DNA from: Streptomyces fumigatiscleroticus
Lineage (GTDB): Bacteria; Actinomycetota; Actinomycetes; Streptomycetales; Streptomycetaceae
Direction of reading: 5' to 3'
Length of the DNA stretch: 64,000 bases
NCBI RefSeq assembly: GCF_014647975.1
Contig: NZ_BMQF01000010.1
Span: forward strand, 124,001 to 188,000
This document shows positions 27,541-34,975 of the stretch, piece by piece; the stretch's first letter is position 1; each line of letters opens with the position of its first letter. The translations under genes and the position numbers were made by a program. A model generated the notes under the pieces. That model saw only the letters and a list, made by a program, of their open reading frames with translations. It was not told the DNA's origin and ran no database searches.

Positions 27541-28275
27541 ATGGACATACGGGCCGTGGTCTGGGACGTCGACGACACCCTCTTCGACTACACGAGCGCC
27601 GACCGCGCGGGAATGCGCGCGCACCTGCTGGCCGAGGGCCTGCTCGACGCCTATGACGGCGTGGAGCAGGCCCTCGCGCGCTGGCGGGAGATCACCGACC
27701 TCCAGTGGGCCCGGTTCGCGGCGGGCGAGGCCGACTTCGAGACACAGCGCCGGGACCGCGTACGCGCCTTCCTGGACCGCGAGGAGCTGAGCGACGCCGA
27801 GGCCGACGCCTGGTTCCAGCGGTACGTCACGCACTACGAGGCCGCCTGGGCCCTCTTCCCGGACGTCCTGCCCGCCCTGGACGCCCTCGCCGGGGGTCTG
27901 CGGCACGCCGTGCTGTCCAACTCCAGTCTCACCGTCCAGGACCGCAAGCTGCGCGTGCTCGGCGTCCACGACCGCTTCGAGGCCATCCTGTGCGCCGCCG
28001 AGCTGGGTGTCTCCAAGCCCGAGGCGGCGGCGTTCCTCGCGGCCTGCGAGGCCCTGTCCCTGCCCGCGCACCAGGTCGCGTACGTCGGCGACCACCCGGA
28101 GATCGACGGGCGGGGCGCCGCCGAGGCGGGGCTGCTGTCGGTCTGGATCGACCGCGGCGGCCGGCGCGCGACGGTCGATCCGCCGCTCGGACCGCGCCGG
28201 ATCGTGTCCCTGGCCGAACTGCCGGGGATCCTTGGCGCGGATACCCGTTTTGGAGCCCCGTCCACCTTCGGGTAA
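27541..28275 (+). CDS. HAD-superfamily hydrolase (phosphatase type)
   Basis: 244 residues. HAD motif I is VVWDVDDTLFDY (D9-x-D11), motif II LSNSS, motif III lysine in GVSKPEAAAF and motif IV VGDHPEIDGRGA. The helical cap is of C1 type, similar to phosphoglycolate phosphatase or haloacid dehalogenase. A TACCGT box lies exactly 6 nt before the ATG and no ribosome binding site is seen, so translation is probably leaderless. The promoter of the tRNA cluster overlaps its stop codon. Confidence 0.9.
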   Translation: MDIRAVVWDVDDTLFDYTSADRAGMRAHLLAEGLLDAYDGVEQALARWREITDLQWARFAAGEADFETQRRDRVRAFLDREELSDAEADAWFQRYVTHYEAAWALFPDVLPALDALAGGLRHAVLSNSSLTVQDRKLRVLGVHDRFEAILCAAELGVSKPEAAAFLAACEALSLPAHQVAYVGDHPEIDGRGAAEAGLLSVWIDRGGRRATVDPPLGPRRIVSLAELPGILGADTRFGAPSTFG

Positions 28276-28278
28276 TGT
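28250..28278 (+). promoter_or_regulatory. Promoter of the tRNA-Gln/Glu cluster
   Basis: TTGGAG (28250-28255), 17-nt spacer, TAATGT (28273-28278). It overlaps the last codons and TAA of the HAD gene and lies about 85 nt before the first tRNA. Confidence 0.65.
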
Positions 28279-28367
28279 TCTTCCTGCGCCGCCGGGGAGC
28301 GAGCCGAAAGGCCGGGAACCGGAAGCGCGAAGCTAGAACAAGAACCCCTCAGGGGCTTGCGTTCCAG

Positions 28368-28439
28368 TGGCCTATGGTGTAATTGGCAGCACGACTGATT
28401 CTGGTTCAGTTAGTCTTGGTTCGAGTCCAGGTAGGCCAG
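28368..28439 (+). tRNA. tRNA-Gln (CTG)
   Basis: 72 nt. Acceptor TGGCCTA/TAGGCCA, anticodon stem ACTGA/TCAGT with loop TTCTGGT (anticodon CTG), T arm CTTGG-TTCGAGT-CCAGG, discriminator G. No encoded CCA. The U1-A72 pair is the identity element recognised by GatCAB. Confidence 0.96.
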
Positions 28440-28478
28440 CTCGCAGAGCTCATCTGCACCGCGGATCACCATCCGCAA

Positions 28479-28551
28479 GCCCCCGTTGTGTAGCGGCCTA
28501 GCACGCTGCCCTCTCAAGGCAGTAGCGCCGGTTCGAATCCGGTCGGGGGTA
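28479..28551 (+). tRNA. tRNA-Glu (CTC)
   Basis: 73 nt. Anticodon stem CTGCC/GGCAG with loop CTCTCAA (anticodon CTC), T loop TTCGAAT, acceptor GCCCCCG/CGGGGGT with a G1-U72 wobble, discriminator A, no encoded CCA. Confidence 0.96.
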
Positions 28552-28573
28552 CGGATCTCCTCGGAGATTCAAG

Positions 28574-28646
28574 GCCCCCGTTGTGTAGCGGCCTAGCACG
28601 CCGCCCTCTCAAGGCGGTAGCGCCGGTTCGAATCCGGTCGGGGGTA
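28574..28646 (+). tRNA. tRNA-Glu (CTC), second copy
   Basis: 73 nt. As the first tRNA-Glu but with CCGCC/GGCGG as the anticodon stem (a compensatory pair change). Same G1-U72 end and no CCA. Confidence 0.96.
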
Positions 28647-28667
28647 CTGACTGGTCTAAACCATCAT

Positions 28668-28739
28668 TGGTCTATGGTGTAATTGGCAGCACGACTGATT
28701 CTGGTTCAGTTAGTCTTGGTTCGAGTCCAGGTAGACCAG
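28668..28739 (+). tRNA. tRNA-Gln (CTG), second copy
   Basis: 72 nt. Identical to the first tRNA-Gln except the acceptor, TGGTCTA/TAGACCA, a compensated C-G to T-A change. U1-A72 is kept. Confidence 0.96.
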
Positions 28740-28767
28740 CTCGGACCTGCGGAGACGCAGTGTCCAG

Positions 28768-28840
28768 GCCCCCGTTGTGTAGCGGCCTAGCACGCCGCCC
28801 TCTCAAGGCGGTAGCGCCGGTTCGAATCCGGTCGGGGGTA
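28768..28840 (+). tRNA. tRNA-Glu (CTC), third copy
   Basis: 73 nt, identical in sequence to the second tRNA-Glu copy. It ends 8 nt before the cluster terminator. Confidence 0.96.
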
Positions 28841-28848
28841 CGTACAGG

Positions 28849-28878
28849 GAAAGCCCTCCACCTCGGTGGGGGGCTTTC
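28849..28878. terminator. Terminator of the tRNA cluster
   Basis: GAAAGCCC (28849-28856) pairs with GGGCTTTC (28871-28878), and the stem continues inward with TCCACC/GGTGGG. Confidence 0.8.
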
Positions 28879-28899
28879 GCCGTTCCCGCGTGCTCCCGC

Positions 28900-29544
28900 T
28901 CACACGATGCCGTACCGCCGGGCCGACTCCTCCTCCTGCGCCAGCCGGTGCAGCGCCCTCAGGACGGGCTCGAAGAGCACCGCCGCCGCGACCGCCGTCT
29001 CGACCCGCTCGGCCTCCGAGGCGTGCGTCTCCAGGAAGTCCAGGTCGCGCTCGGCCACCTGGTGCATCAAGCGCGCGTACGGCGCCATGAGTTCGGCGTC
29101 CCAGTCGTAGCCCAGCCGGCGCAGCGCGGCCACCGCGACCACCAGGGAGCGGTGCACGGGGGAGAGGACGCTGAGCTCCCGCGCGGTCTCCCAGCCCAGC
29201 ATCCGCAGCAGCCGGTCCACTTCGGCGCGGGCGGTGACGACGGCCGGGTCCTCCTCGTCCGGCGCGGGATCCTGCGGCAGGGCCCACAGGGCGGCGCCCA
29301 GACGGATCGTGCGGCCCAGGGAGTCGTCGTCGACATGGGCGAGCACCTCCTTGGCGGCGGCCACCGGCACCCGGCCCACCTGGATCAGCGCCCGTACCAG
29401 CCGCAGCCGGCGCACATGGCCCTCGTCGTACTCGGCCGTCGTCGCGTTCACCTGGCGGCCCGGCGGCAACAGGCCCTCGCGCAGGTAGTACTTGATCGTC
29501 GCGGTGGACACACCGCTCAGCCTGGACAGCTCGGCCAGCCGCAT
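28900..29544 (-). CDS. MerR-family transcriptional regulator
   Basis: 214 residues from the ATG at 29544, which has GGAAGG about 9 nt upstream; a GTG at 29553 is too close to that site. The N-terminal winged helix is typical (MRLAELSRLSGVSTATIKYYLREGLLPPGR, then EYDEGHVRRLRLVRALIQVGRV). The C-terminal effector half is helical, without the Cys of metal sensors (ELSVLSPVHRSLVVAVAALRRLGY, ERDLDFLETHASEAERVETAVAAAVLFEPVL). It is divergent from the DUF4188 gene, the probable target. The inducer is unknown. Confidence 0.92.
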   Translation of the reverse strand: MRLAELSRLSGVSTATIKYYLREGLLPPGRQVNATTAEYDEGHVRRLRLVRALIQVGRVPVAAAKEVLAHVDDDSLGRTIRLGAALWALPQDPAPDEEDPAVVTARAEVDRLLRMLGWETARELSVLSPVHRSLVVAVAALRRLGYDWDAELMAPYARLMHQVAERDLDFLETHASEAERVETAVAAAVLFEPVLRALHRLAQEEESARRYGIV

Positions 29545-29572
29545 TCCTTGCACCCTTCCTCGGATACCGGCA

Positions 29573-29599
29573 CTATCTAAGCACGGGGCTGTTGGATAG
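29573..29599. promoter_or_regulatory. Inverted repeat in the MerR/DUF4188 divergent region
   Basis: CTATC (29573-29577) and GATAG (29595-29599) form a dyad with a 17-nt centre. It lies between the two divergent starts and is a candidate MerR operator; the -10/-35 boxes themselves are not clear. Confidence 0.4.
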
Positions 29600-29636
29600 C
29601 TCCGCTCACCAAGGCTGCGGGCGAGGGGGAAGTGTC

Positions 29637-30158
29637 ATGCCGGAGACATCGGTGATCAGAGGCCGTACGACGGCCGGTGCCGAGGGGGACGTGGTCGTCC
29701 TGCTGATCGGGATGCGCGTCAACCGCTTCTGGGCGGTGCACCACTGGGTGCCGGTGCTGCTGTCGATGGGGCGCATGCTGCGCGAACTGGCGAAGGAACC
29801 GGAGCGCGGACTGCTGGGGCACGTGCTGCTGACGGCCTCGCCGCGGACGTACTACGTCGTCCAGTACTGGGAGTCGAAGGAGAAGCTGTACGCGTACGCG
29901 CACTCGCCCGACATGTTCCACCACAGGGCGTGGTCGATCATCAACCGCAAGGAGCGGGCGGGGAAGGTCCGCGGGCACGTCGGGCTGTGGCACGAGGCGT
30001 ACATCGTGCCCGAGGGGTCGTACGAGGCGATCTACGCCGACATGCCGGCCTTCGGTCTCGCGGCGGCGCACGGCCAGGTGCCCGTGGAGAAGCGCGGGCG
30101 GCGGGCGAAGGACCGGCTCGCGTACCGGTCGGGCGCAACGGCACGGGAGGGGGCGTGA
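29637..30158 (+). CDS. DUF4188 domain protein (monooxygenase-like fold)
   Basis: 173 residues, ATG preceded by GAGGGGGAAGTGTC. DUF4188 blocks: VVLLIGMRVNRFWAVHHWVPVLLSMGRMLREL, LLTASPRTYYVVQYWESKEKLYAYAHSPDMFHHRAW and VGLWHEAYIVPEGSYEAIYADMP. The fold resembles a dimeric alpha/beta barrel monooxygenase. The conserved His pairs (FHHR, LWHE) suggest a heme or metal site, but that is inference. It is probably controlled by the divergent MerR gene. Confidence 0.85.
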   Translation: MPETSVIRGRTTAGAEGDVVVLLIGMRVNRFWAVHHWVPVLLSMGRMLRELAKEPERGLLGHVLLTASPRTYYVVQYWESKEKLYAYAHSPDMFHHRAWSIINRKERAGKVRGHVGLWHEAYIVPEGSYEAIYADMPAFGLAAAHGQVPVEKRGRRAKDRLAYRSGATAREGA

Positions 30159-30370
30159 GACCGGGGGTCCGACGCGCGTGTTGACGCGGGTCCCTTTCCA
30201 AAGGCGCGGCCGTGCGGGCCGTTCGGTCCGGGGCGGCGGGGGTTCCCCGCGGACGATCCGGTGGGTGTGCCGGTCGGGCGCGGCGGCAGGGGAGGGGACG
30301 TGACACCGGTAGTGGCGGCGCGCGTGTGGGAGCCGGGCGCGGTGGCGCCGAGGGGAGTGGCACCGGGGGA

Positions 30371-30398
30371 GGGCCCGCCGCGGCGTTGAGGCGGGCCC
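30371..30398. terminator. Stem-loop between DUF4188 gene and ndgR
   Basis: GGGCCCGCC (30371-30379) pairs with GGCGGGCCC (30390-30398). The two genes converge here. The remaining bases of 30159-30427 show nothing else. Confidence 0.6.
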
Positions 30399-30427
30399 GT
30401 CCCGGAGCAGCAGGGGCGGCGGGGAGG

Positions 30428-31144
30428 TCAGCCGGTGCGGCGCAGGGCCTCGGAGAGACGGGCGGCGGCGTCGATGACCGCCTGGGCGTGCATACGGCCG
30501 GGGTGGCGCGTGAGGCGCTCGATCGGGCCGGAGACGGAGACGGCGGCGACCACACGGTTGGAGGGGCCGCGCACGGGCGCGGAGACGGAGGCGACGCCCG
30601 GCTCCCGCTCGCCGATGGACTGGGCCCAGCCGCGGCGCCGCACCCCGGACAGGGCCGTCGCCGTGAACCGGGCGCCCTGGAGCCCGCGGTGCAGCCGCTC
30701 CGGCTCCTCCCAGGCCAGCAGGATCTGCGCGGACGAGCCGGCCTTCATGGTGAGCGTGGAGCCGACCGGGACCGTGTCCCTCAGGCCGGACAGGCGCTCC
30801 GCCGCGGCGACGCAGATACGCATGTCGCCCTGGCGCCGGTAGAGCTGCGCGCTCTCGCCCGTGACGTCCCGCAGATGCGTGAGCACCGGGCCCGCCGTGG
30901 CGAGCAGGCGGTCCTCGCCGGCCGCCGCGGCCAGTTCGGCCAGGCGCGGGCCGAGGATGAACCGGCCCTGCATGTCGCGCGCGACCATGCGGTGGTGTTC
31001 CAGGGCCACGGCCAGGCGGTGGGCCGTGGGTCGTGCCAGTCCGGTGGCACCGACCAGACCCGCGAGGGTGGCCGGACCGGACTCCAGAGCGCTCAGGACG
31101 AGGGCCGCCTTGTCCAGAACGCCGACGCCGCTACTGTTGTCCAT
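30428..31144 (-). CDS. ndgR: IclR-family regulator NdgR
   Basis: 238 residues from MDNSSGVGVLDKA, the length I recall for S. coelicolor NdgR (SCO5552). An N-terminal winged helix (LAGLVGATGLARPTAHRLAVALE) is followed by the IclR effector domain (LRDVTGESAQLYRRQGD, STLTMKAGSSAQILLAW, GWAQSIGEREPGVASVSAPV). It regulates branched-chain amino acid, Met and Cys metabolism in Streptomyces and is expected to act on the divergent leuCD operon. The start is fixed by conserved sequence; longer upstream frames run into the leuC promoter region. Confidence 0.94.
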   Translation of the reverse strand: MDNSSGVGVLDKAALVLSALESGPATLAGLVGATGLARPTAHRLAVALEHHRMVARDMQGRFILGPRLAELAAAAGEDRLLATAGPVLTHLRDVTGESAQLYRRQGDMRICVAAAERLSGLRDTVPVGSTLTMKAGSSAQILLAWEEPERLHRGLQGARFTATALSGVRRRGWAQSIGEREPGVASVSAPVRGPSNRVVAAVSVSGPIERLTRHPGRMHAQAVIDAAARLSEALRRTG

Positions 31145-31169
31145 GCAACGATACTCGCGTCTCACTCTG

Positions 31170-31197
31170 TGAAACGCAAGTTCAATTTTCCGTGGAA
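31170..31197. promoter_or_regulatory. Inverted repeats in the ndgR-leuC intergenic region (candidate NdgR site)
   Basis: TGAA-N7-TTCA (31170-31184) is followed by TTCC-GT-GGAA (31188-31197). These are the only AT-rich dyads between the divergent genes, 25-55 nt upstream of ndgR. Confidence 0.5.
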
Positions 31198-31341
31198 CAC
31201 GCCACTCTTGATGGCACGAAGTCATCAGCGGCCCGTGGACGAAGGGCCTGGTGGCGGATGCCCGGGAACAGGGAGTGCGGGCGCCGCTTCCTCACAGTCT
31301 CTAGTTGGGCCGGCGAGCCGTCGCCGGCCGGAGGGAAAGCG

Positions 31342-32772
31342 ATGGGTAGGACACTCGCGGAGAAGGTCTGGGACGACCACGTCGTCCGGCGCGCCGAGGG
31401 CGAGCCCGACCTCCTCTTCATCGATCTGCACCTGCTGCACGAGGTGACCAGCCCGCAGGCCTTCGACGGCCTCCGCAAGAGCGGCCGGAAGGTGCGCCGG
31501 CTCGACCTGACCATCGCCACCGAGGACCACAACACCCCGACCCTCGACATCGACAAGCCGATCGCGGACCCGGTCTCCCGGGCCCAGCTGGAGACGCTGC
31601 GCAAGAACTGCGCCGAGTTCGGCGTCCGGCTGCACCCGCTGGGCGACGTCGAGCAGGGCGTCGTGCACGTGGTCGGCCCGCAGCTGGGCCTGACCCAGCC
31701 GGGCACCACCGTGGTCTGCGGCGACTCGCACACCTCCACGCACGGCGCCTTCGGCGCGCTGGCGTTCGGCATCGGCACCTCGCAGGTCGAGCACGTGCTG
31801 GCCACCCAGACGCTGCCGATGGCCCGCCCGAAGACCATGGCGATCACGGTCGACGGCGAGCTGCCCGAGGGCGTCACCGCCAAGGACCTGATCCTGGCGA
31901 TCATCGCGCGGATCGGCACCGGCGGCGGCCAGGGCTACATCCTGGAGTACCGCGGCCCGGCCATCGAGAAGCTCTCGATGGAGGCCCGCATGACCATCTG
32001 CAACATGTCGATCGAGGCCGGTGCCCGCGCGGGCATGATCGCCCCCGACGAGACCACCTTCGCCTACCTCAAGGGCCGCCCGCACGCCCCCGAGGGCGCC
32101 GACTGGGACGCCGCGGTGGAGTACTGGAAGACGCTGCGCACGGACGAGGACGCCGTCTTCGACGCCGAGGTCGTGATCGACGCCGCCGAGCTGTCGCCGT
32201 TCGTCACCTGGGGCACCAACCCGGGCCAGGGCGCGCCGCTTTCCGCGGCCGTGCCCGACCCGGCCTCCTACGAGGACGCCTCGGAGCGGCTGGCCGCCGA
32301 AAAGGCGCTGGAGTACATGGGGTTGGAGGCCGGCCAGCCGCTGCGCTCCATCACCGTGGACACCGTCTTCGTAGGTTCCTGCACCAACGGCCGCATCGAG
32401 GACCTGCGCGCCGCCGCGGACATCCTCAAGGGCCGCAAAGTCGCCGACGGCGTCCGGATGCTGGTCGTGCCGGGCTCCGCGCGCGTGGGTCTCCAGGCCG
32501 TCTCCGAGGGCCTGGACGTGGTCTTCAAGGAGGCCGGCGCCGAATGGCGGCACGCGGGCTGCTCGATGTGCCTGGGCATGAACCCCGACCAGCTGGCCCC
32601 CGGCGAGCGCTCCGCCTCCACCTCCAACCGCAACTTCGAGGGCCGGCAGGGCAAGGGCGGCCGCACCCACCTGGTGTCCCCGCAGGTCGCCGCCGCGACG
32701 GCCGTGCTGGGCCATCTGGCCTCCCCGGCCGATCTGTCCGCCGCCGAGACCCGTACGCCCGCTGGAGTCTGA
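31342..32772 (+). CDS. leuC: 3-isopropylmalate dehydratase large subunit
   Basis: 476 residues, ATG after GGAGGGAAAGCG. Aconitase-family enzyme that isomerises 2- to 3-isopropylmalate in leucine synthesis. The [4Fe-4S] cysteines are in VGSCTNGRIEDL and in HAGCSMCLGMNP; TVVCGDSHTSTHGAFGALAFGIGTSQVEHVLATQ is the substrate-site signature. Its partner leuD follows 6 nt downstream. Divergent from ndgR. Confidence 0.97.
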   Translation: MGRTLAEKVWDDHVVRRAEGEPDLLFIDLHLLHEVTSPQAFDGLRKSGRKVRRLDLTIATEDHNTPTLDIDKPIADPVSRAQLETLRKNCAEFGVRLHPLGDVEQGVVHVVGPQLGLTQPGTTVVCGDSHTSTHGAFGALAFGIGTSQVEHVLATQTLPMARPKTMAITVDGELPEGVTAKDLILAIIARIGTGGGQGYILEYRGPAIEKLSMEARMTICNMSIEAGARAGMIAPDETTFAYLKGRPHAPEGADWDAAVEYWKTLRTDEDAVFDAEVVIDAAELSPFVTWGTNPGQGAPLSAAVPDPASYEDASERLAAEKALEYMGLEAGQPLRSITVDTVFVGSCTNGRIEDLRAAADILKGRKVADGVRMLVVPGSARVGLQAVSEGLDVVFKEAGAEWRHAGCSMCLGMNPDQLAPGERSASTSNRNFEGRQGKGGRTHLVSPQVAAATAVLGHLASPADLSAAETRTPAGV

Positions 32773-32778
32773 TCAGTC

Positions 32779-33372
32779 ATGGAAGCATTCACCACGCACA
32801 CCGGCCGGGCCGTCCCGCTGCGCCGCAGCAATGTCGACACCGACCAGATCATCCCCGCCCACTGGCTCAAGAAGGTGACCCGCGACGGGTTCGAGGACGG
32901 GCTGTTCGAGGCCTGGCGCAAGGACCCGGAGTTCGTGCTCAACCGTCCCGAGCGGCAGGGCGCCACGGTGCTGGTGGCCGGCCCCGACTTCGGTACCGGC
33001 TCCTCCCGCGAGCACGCCGTCTGGGCCCTTCAGAACTACGGCTTCAAGACCGTGATCTCCGCCCGCTTCGCCGATATCTTCCGCGGCAACTCGCTCAAGA
33101 ACGGCCTGCTCACGGTGGTGCTGGAGCAGAAGGTCGTCGACGCCCTGTGGGAGCTGGTCGAGAAGGACCCGCAGGCCGAGGTCACCGTCGACCTGGAACG
33201 CCGTGAGGTGCGCGCCGAGGGCATCACCGCCTCCTTCGAGCTGGACGAGAACTCCCGCTGGCGGCTGCTGAACGGTCTGGACGACATCTCGATCACCCTC
33301 CGGAACGAGGCGGACATCGCCGCGTACGAGGCGAAGCGCCCGTCGTTCAAGCCGCGGACGCTCCAGGTCTGA
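32779..33372 (+). CDS. leuD: 3-isopropylmalate dehydratase small subunit
   Basis: 197 residues. Swivelling domain of the isomerase: RRSNVDTDQIIPAHWLK, the active-site loop GPDFGTGSSREHAVWAL, and ISARFADIFRGNSLKNGLL. It is translated with leuC as a heterodimer and closed by two hairpins. Confidence 0.97.
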   Translation: MEAFTTHTGRAVPLRRSNVDTDQIIPAHWLKKVTRDGFEDGLFEAWRKDPEFVLNRPERQGATVLVAGPDFGTGSSREHAVWALQNYGFKTVISARFADIFRGNSLKNGLLTVVLEQKVVDALWELVEKDPQAEVTVDLERREVRAEGITASFELDENSRWRLLNGLDDISITLRNEADIAAYEAKRPSFKPRTLQV

Positions 33373-33380
33373 GCACCGGA

Positions 33381-33400
33381 CCGCCTTCACCGGCGGTTTT
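33381..33400 (+). terminator. Rho-independent terminator of leuCD
   Basis: CCGCC-TTCACC-GGCGG followed by TTTT, 8 nt after the leuD stop. Confidence 0.7.
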
Positions 33401-33420
33401 CGGCCACCCCGGCACTCCCG

Positions 33421-33453
33421 CTGTACCCCCGATCGGTCCGATCGGGGGTACAG
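33421..33453. terminator. Second, long hairpin after leuD
   Basis: CTGTACCCCCGATCGG (33421-33436) and its exact complement at 33438-33453, a near-perfect palindrome without a U tract. Likely a backup terminator. The interval up to 33637 shows no gene. Confidence 0.7.
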
Positions 33454-33637
33454 CCGTGTCTGCGCCCGGACGCTTCCCCTGCCACCGCGCGGTCGCTCAA
33501 CTTCCCACGTTAAGGCGGTCGTTGCCGGGGTACGCGGCAACCGTAACCGTGCCTTCCGTATGTGTCCGGGAGGCCGTTTGAGGCGGTAGTTGCCCCCTGC
33601 GCAGGCGACAACTCGCCCCAGATGGCACAATCTGTGC

Positions 33638-33868
33638 ATGGAACACGACGGCCAACTCGAGCTCTATGCGGCGGTCGCGGTCCGGCTCAAGGAAGCGCAC
33701 GCCAGAGTGCGCGCACTGCAAGTCCCGGAGGGCGTACGGATGGCGCTGGCCCGGAAGCTGCTGGTCATTACGGCCGCGGCCAAACACGATCTCGCAGGTG
33801 CGGCAAGGCGTCTGGAGCGGTTCACCGCGGACCTCGAGGCGGGGCGCCTCCCCGAAGAGGAACGCTGA
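33638..33868 (+). CDS. Small helical protein, conserved in Streptomyces, function unknown
   Basis: 76 residues, rich in Ala, Arg, Lys and Glu and predicted almost entirely alpha-helical (LELYAAVAVRLKEAHARVRALQVPEGVRMALARKLLVITAAAKHDLAGAARRLERF). No signal, Cys or membrane segment. CACAAT lies 6 nt before the ATG and no ribosome binding site is seen, so it may be leaderless. It stands alone upstream of hupS. Confidence 0.75.
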   Translation: MEHDGQLELYAAVAVRLKEAHARVRALQVPEGVRMALARKLLVITAAAKHDLAGAARRLERFTADLEAGRLPEEER

Positions 33869-34004
33869 ACGGGCCGCAGCAGTCGAGTCCGTTGCGGCAC
33901 AAGGGTGATAAGCCCGTTTCGTGTTTGATTTGCGGTATATATCTGCCTAACGTGCGAAAAAGCTTGAACACTTTCGTTCTGGCGATGTCTCCGAAGGGGA
34001 AGAC

Positions 34005-34676
34005 GTGAACAAGGCGCAGCTCGTAGAAGCGATTGCGGACAAGATGGGCGGCCGTCAGCAGGCCGCTGATGCCGTCGACGCGGTACTGGACGCCATCGTC
34101 CGTGCGGTGGTCGCGGGTGACCGGGTCTCGGTCACCGGCTTCGGTTCCTTCGAGAAGGTCGACCGCCCGGCCCGCTACGCCCGCAACCCCCAGACGGGCG
34201 AGCGGGTTCGCGTCAAGAAGACCTCCGTGCCGCGTTTCCGCGCGGGCCAGGGCTTCAAGGACCTGGTGAGCGGCTCGAAGAAGCTCCCGAAGAACGACAT
34301 CGCCGTCAAGAAGGCTCCCAAGGGCAGCCTGTCCGGCCCGCCGCCCACCATCGCCAAGGCCGCGGGCAAGAAGGCCGCCGCGAAGAAGACGGCGGGTGCG
34401 GCCAAGTCGACGACGGCGCGCAAGACGACGGCCAAGAAGACCGCCGCCCCCGCCTCGACGGCCGCGGCCAAGAAGACCACGGCCAAGAAGGCCCCCGCCG
34501 CCAAGAAGACCACGGCGACCGCCAAGACCACCGCCGCGGCCAAGAAGACCCCGGCCAAGAAGACGGCGGCCAAGAGCGCCCCGGCGAAGAAGGCGACGGC
34601 CAAGAAGGCCCCCGCCAAGAAGTCGACGGCCCGCAAGACCACCGCCACGAAGAAGGCCACCGCCCGCAAGAGGTAG
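34005..34676 (+). CDS. hupS: HU-type nucleoid protein with Lys/Ala-rich C-terminal tail
   Basis: 223 residues, GTG start after GAAGGGGAAGAC. Residues 1-92 are a classical HU domain (MNKAQLVEAIADKMGG, SVTGFGSFEKVDRPARYARNPQTGERVRVKKTSVPRF with the DNA-binding beta-arm). Residues about 95-223 are a disordered histone H1-like tail of AAKK, PAKK and TTAKK repeats. HupS compacts the chromosome, especially during spore formation in Streptomyces. The Lys codons are AAG throughout, so the tail does not lower GC. A terminator follows. Confidence 0.96.
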   Translation: MNKAQLVEAIADKMGGRQQAADAVDAVLDAIVRAVVAGDRVSVTGFGSFEKVDRPARYARNPQTGERVRVKKTSVPRFRAGQGFKDLVSGSKKLPKNDIAVKKAPKGSLSGPPPTIAKAAGKKAAAKKTAGAAKSTTARKTTAKKTAAPASTAAAKKTTAKKAPAAKKTTATAKTTAAAKKTPAKKTAAKSAPAKKATAKKAPAKKSTARKTTATKKATARKR

Positions 34677-34697
34677 GCGCACGGGTACTCACGCGCC

Positions 34698-34724
34698 GGG
34701 CCGGACTCCTCGGGAGTCCGGCCC
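34698..34724. terminator. Terminator between hupS and the convergent cofC operon
   Basis: GGGCCGGACTC (34698-34708), loop CTCGG, GAGTCCGGCCC (34714-34724): an 11-bp perfect stem. Confidence 0.85.
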
Positions 34725-34762
34725 GCGGCGTTGTGCGGCGCGAAACGCCGCAGGTGGGGAGG

Positions 34763-34966
34763 TCAGAACGTCTGCAACGTCACCAGGGTGATCCGGCGGG
34801 AGGCGCCCTCGCCCTCGGTCTCGACACGCACCCGCTGCCCGGGACGCAGCAGTCTCAGGCCCCCCGCGTCGAACGCCGCCGTGTCGAAGGGCACGGGCGT
34901 GCCGTCGTCGAGAAGCACCTGCCCGCTGCGGCTCTCGGGGTCGTACGTGTACGCGGTCGCCTGCAT
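34763..34966 (-). CDS. Small OB-fold-like protein, function unknown
   Basis: 67 residues. Pattern of short beta strands (ATAYTYDPESRSGQVLLDDGTPVPFD, RLLRPGQRVRVETEG, RITLVTLQTF) is like a cold-shock/OB domain, but the RNP1 aromatic motif is missing. It begins 9 nt after cofC on the same strand, so the two are probably co-transcribed. Confidence 0.75.
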   Translation of the reverse strand: MQATAYTYDPESRSGQVLLDDGTPVPFDTAAFDAGGLRLLRPGQRVRVETEGEGASRRITLVTLQTF

Positions 34967-34975
34967 GACGGCAGC

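Noticed and set aside
31200..31341. Leucine attenuator leader peptide before leuC
   Set aside because: The only short ATG frame, near 31209, has no Leu-codon run and no alternative hairpins were seen.
34005..34676. Repeat expansion or foreign DNA in the Lys/Ala-rich part of hupS
   Set aside because: This histone-like tail is normal for Streptomyces HupS.
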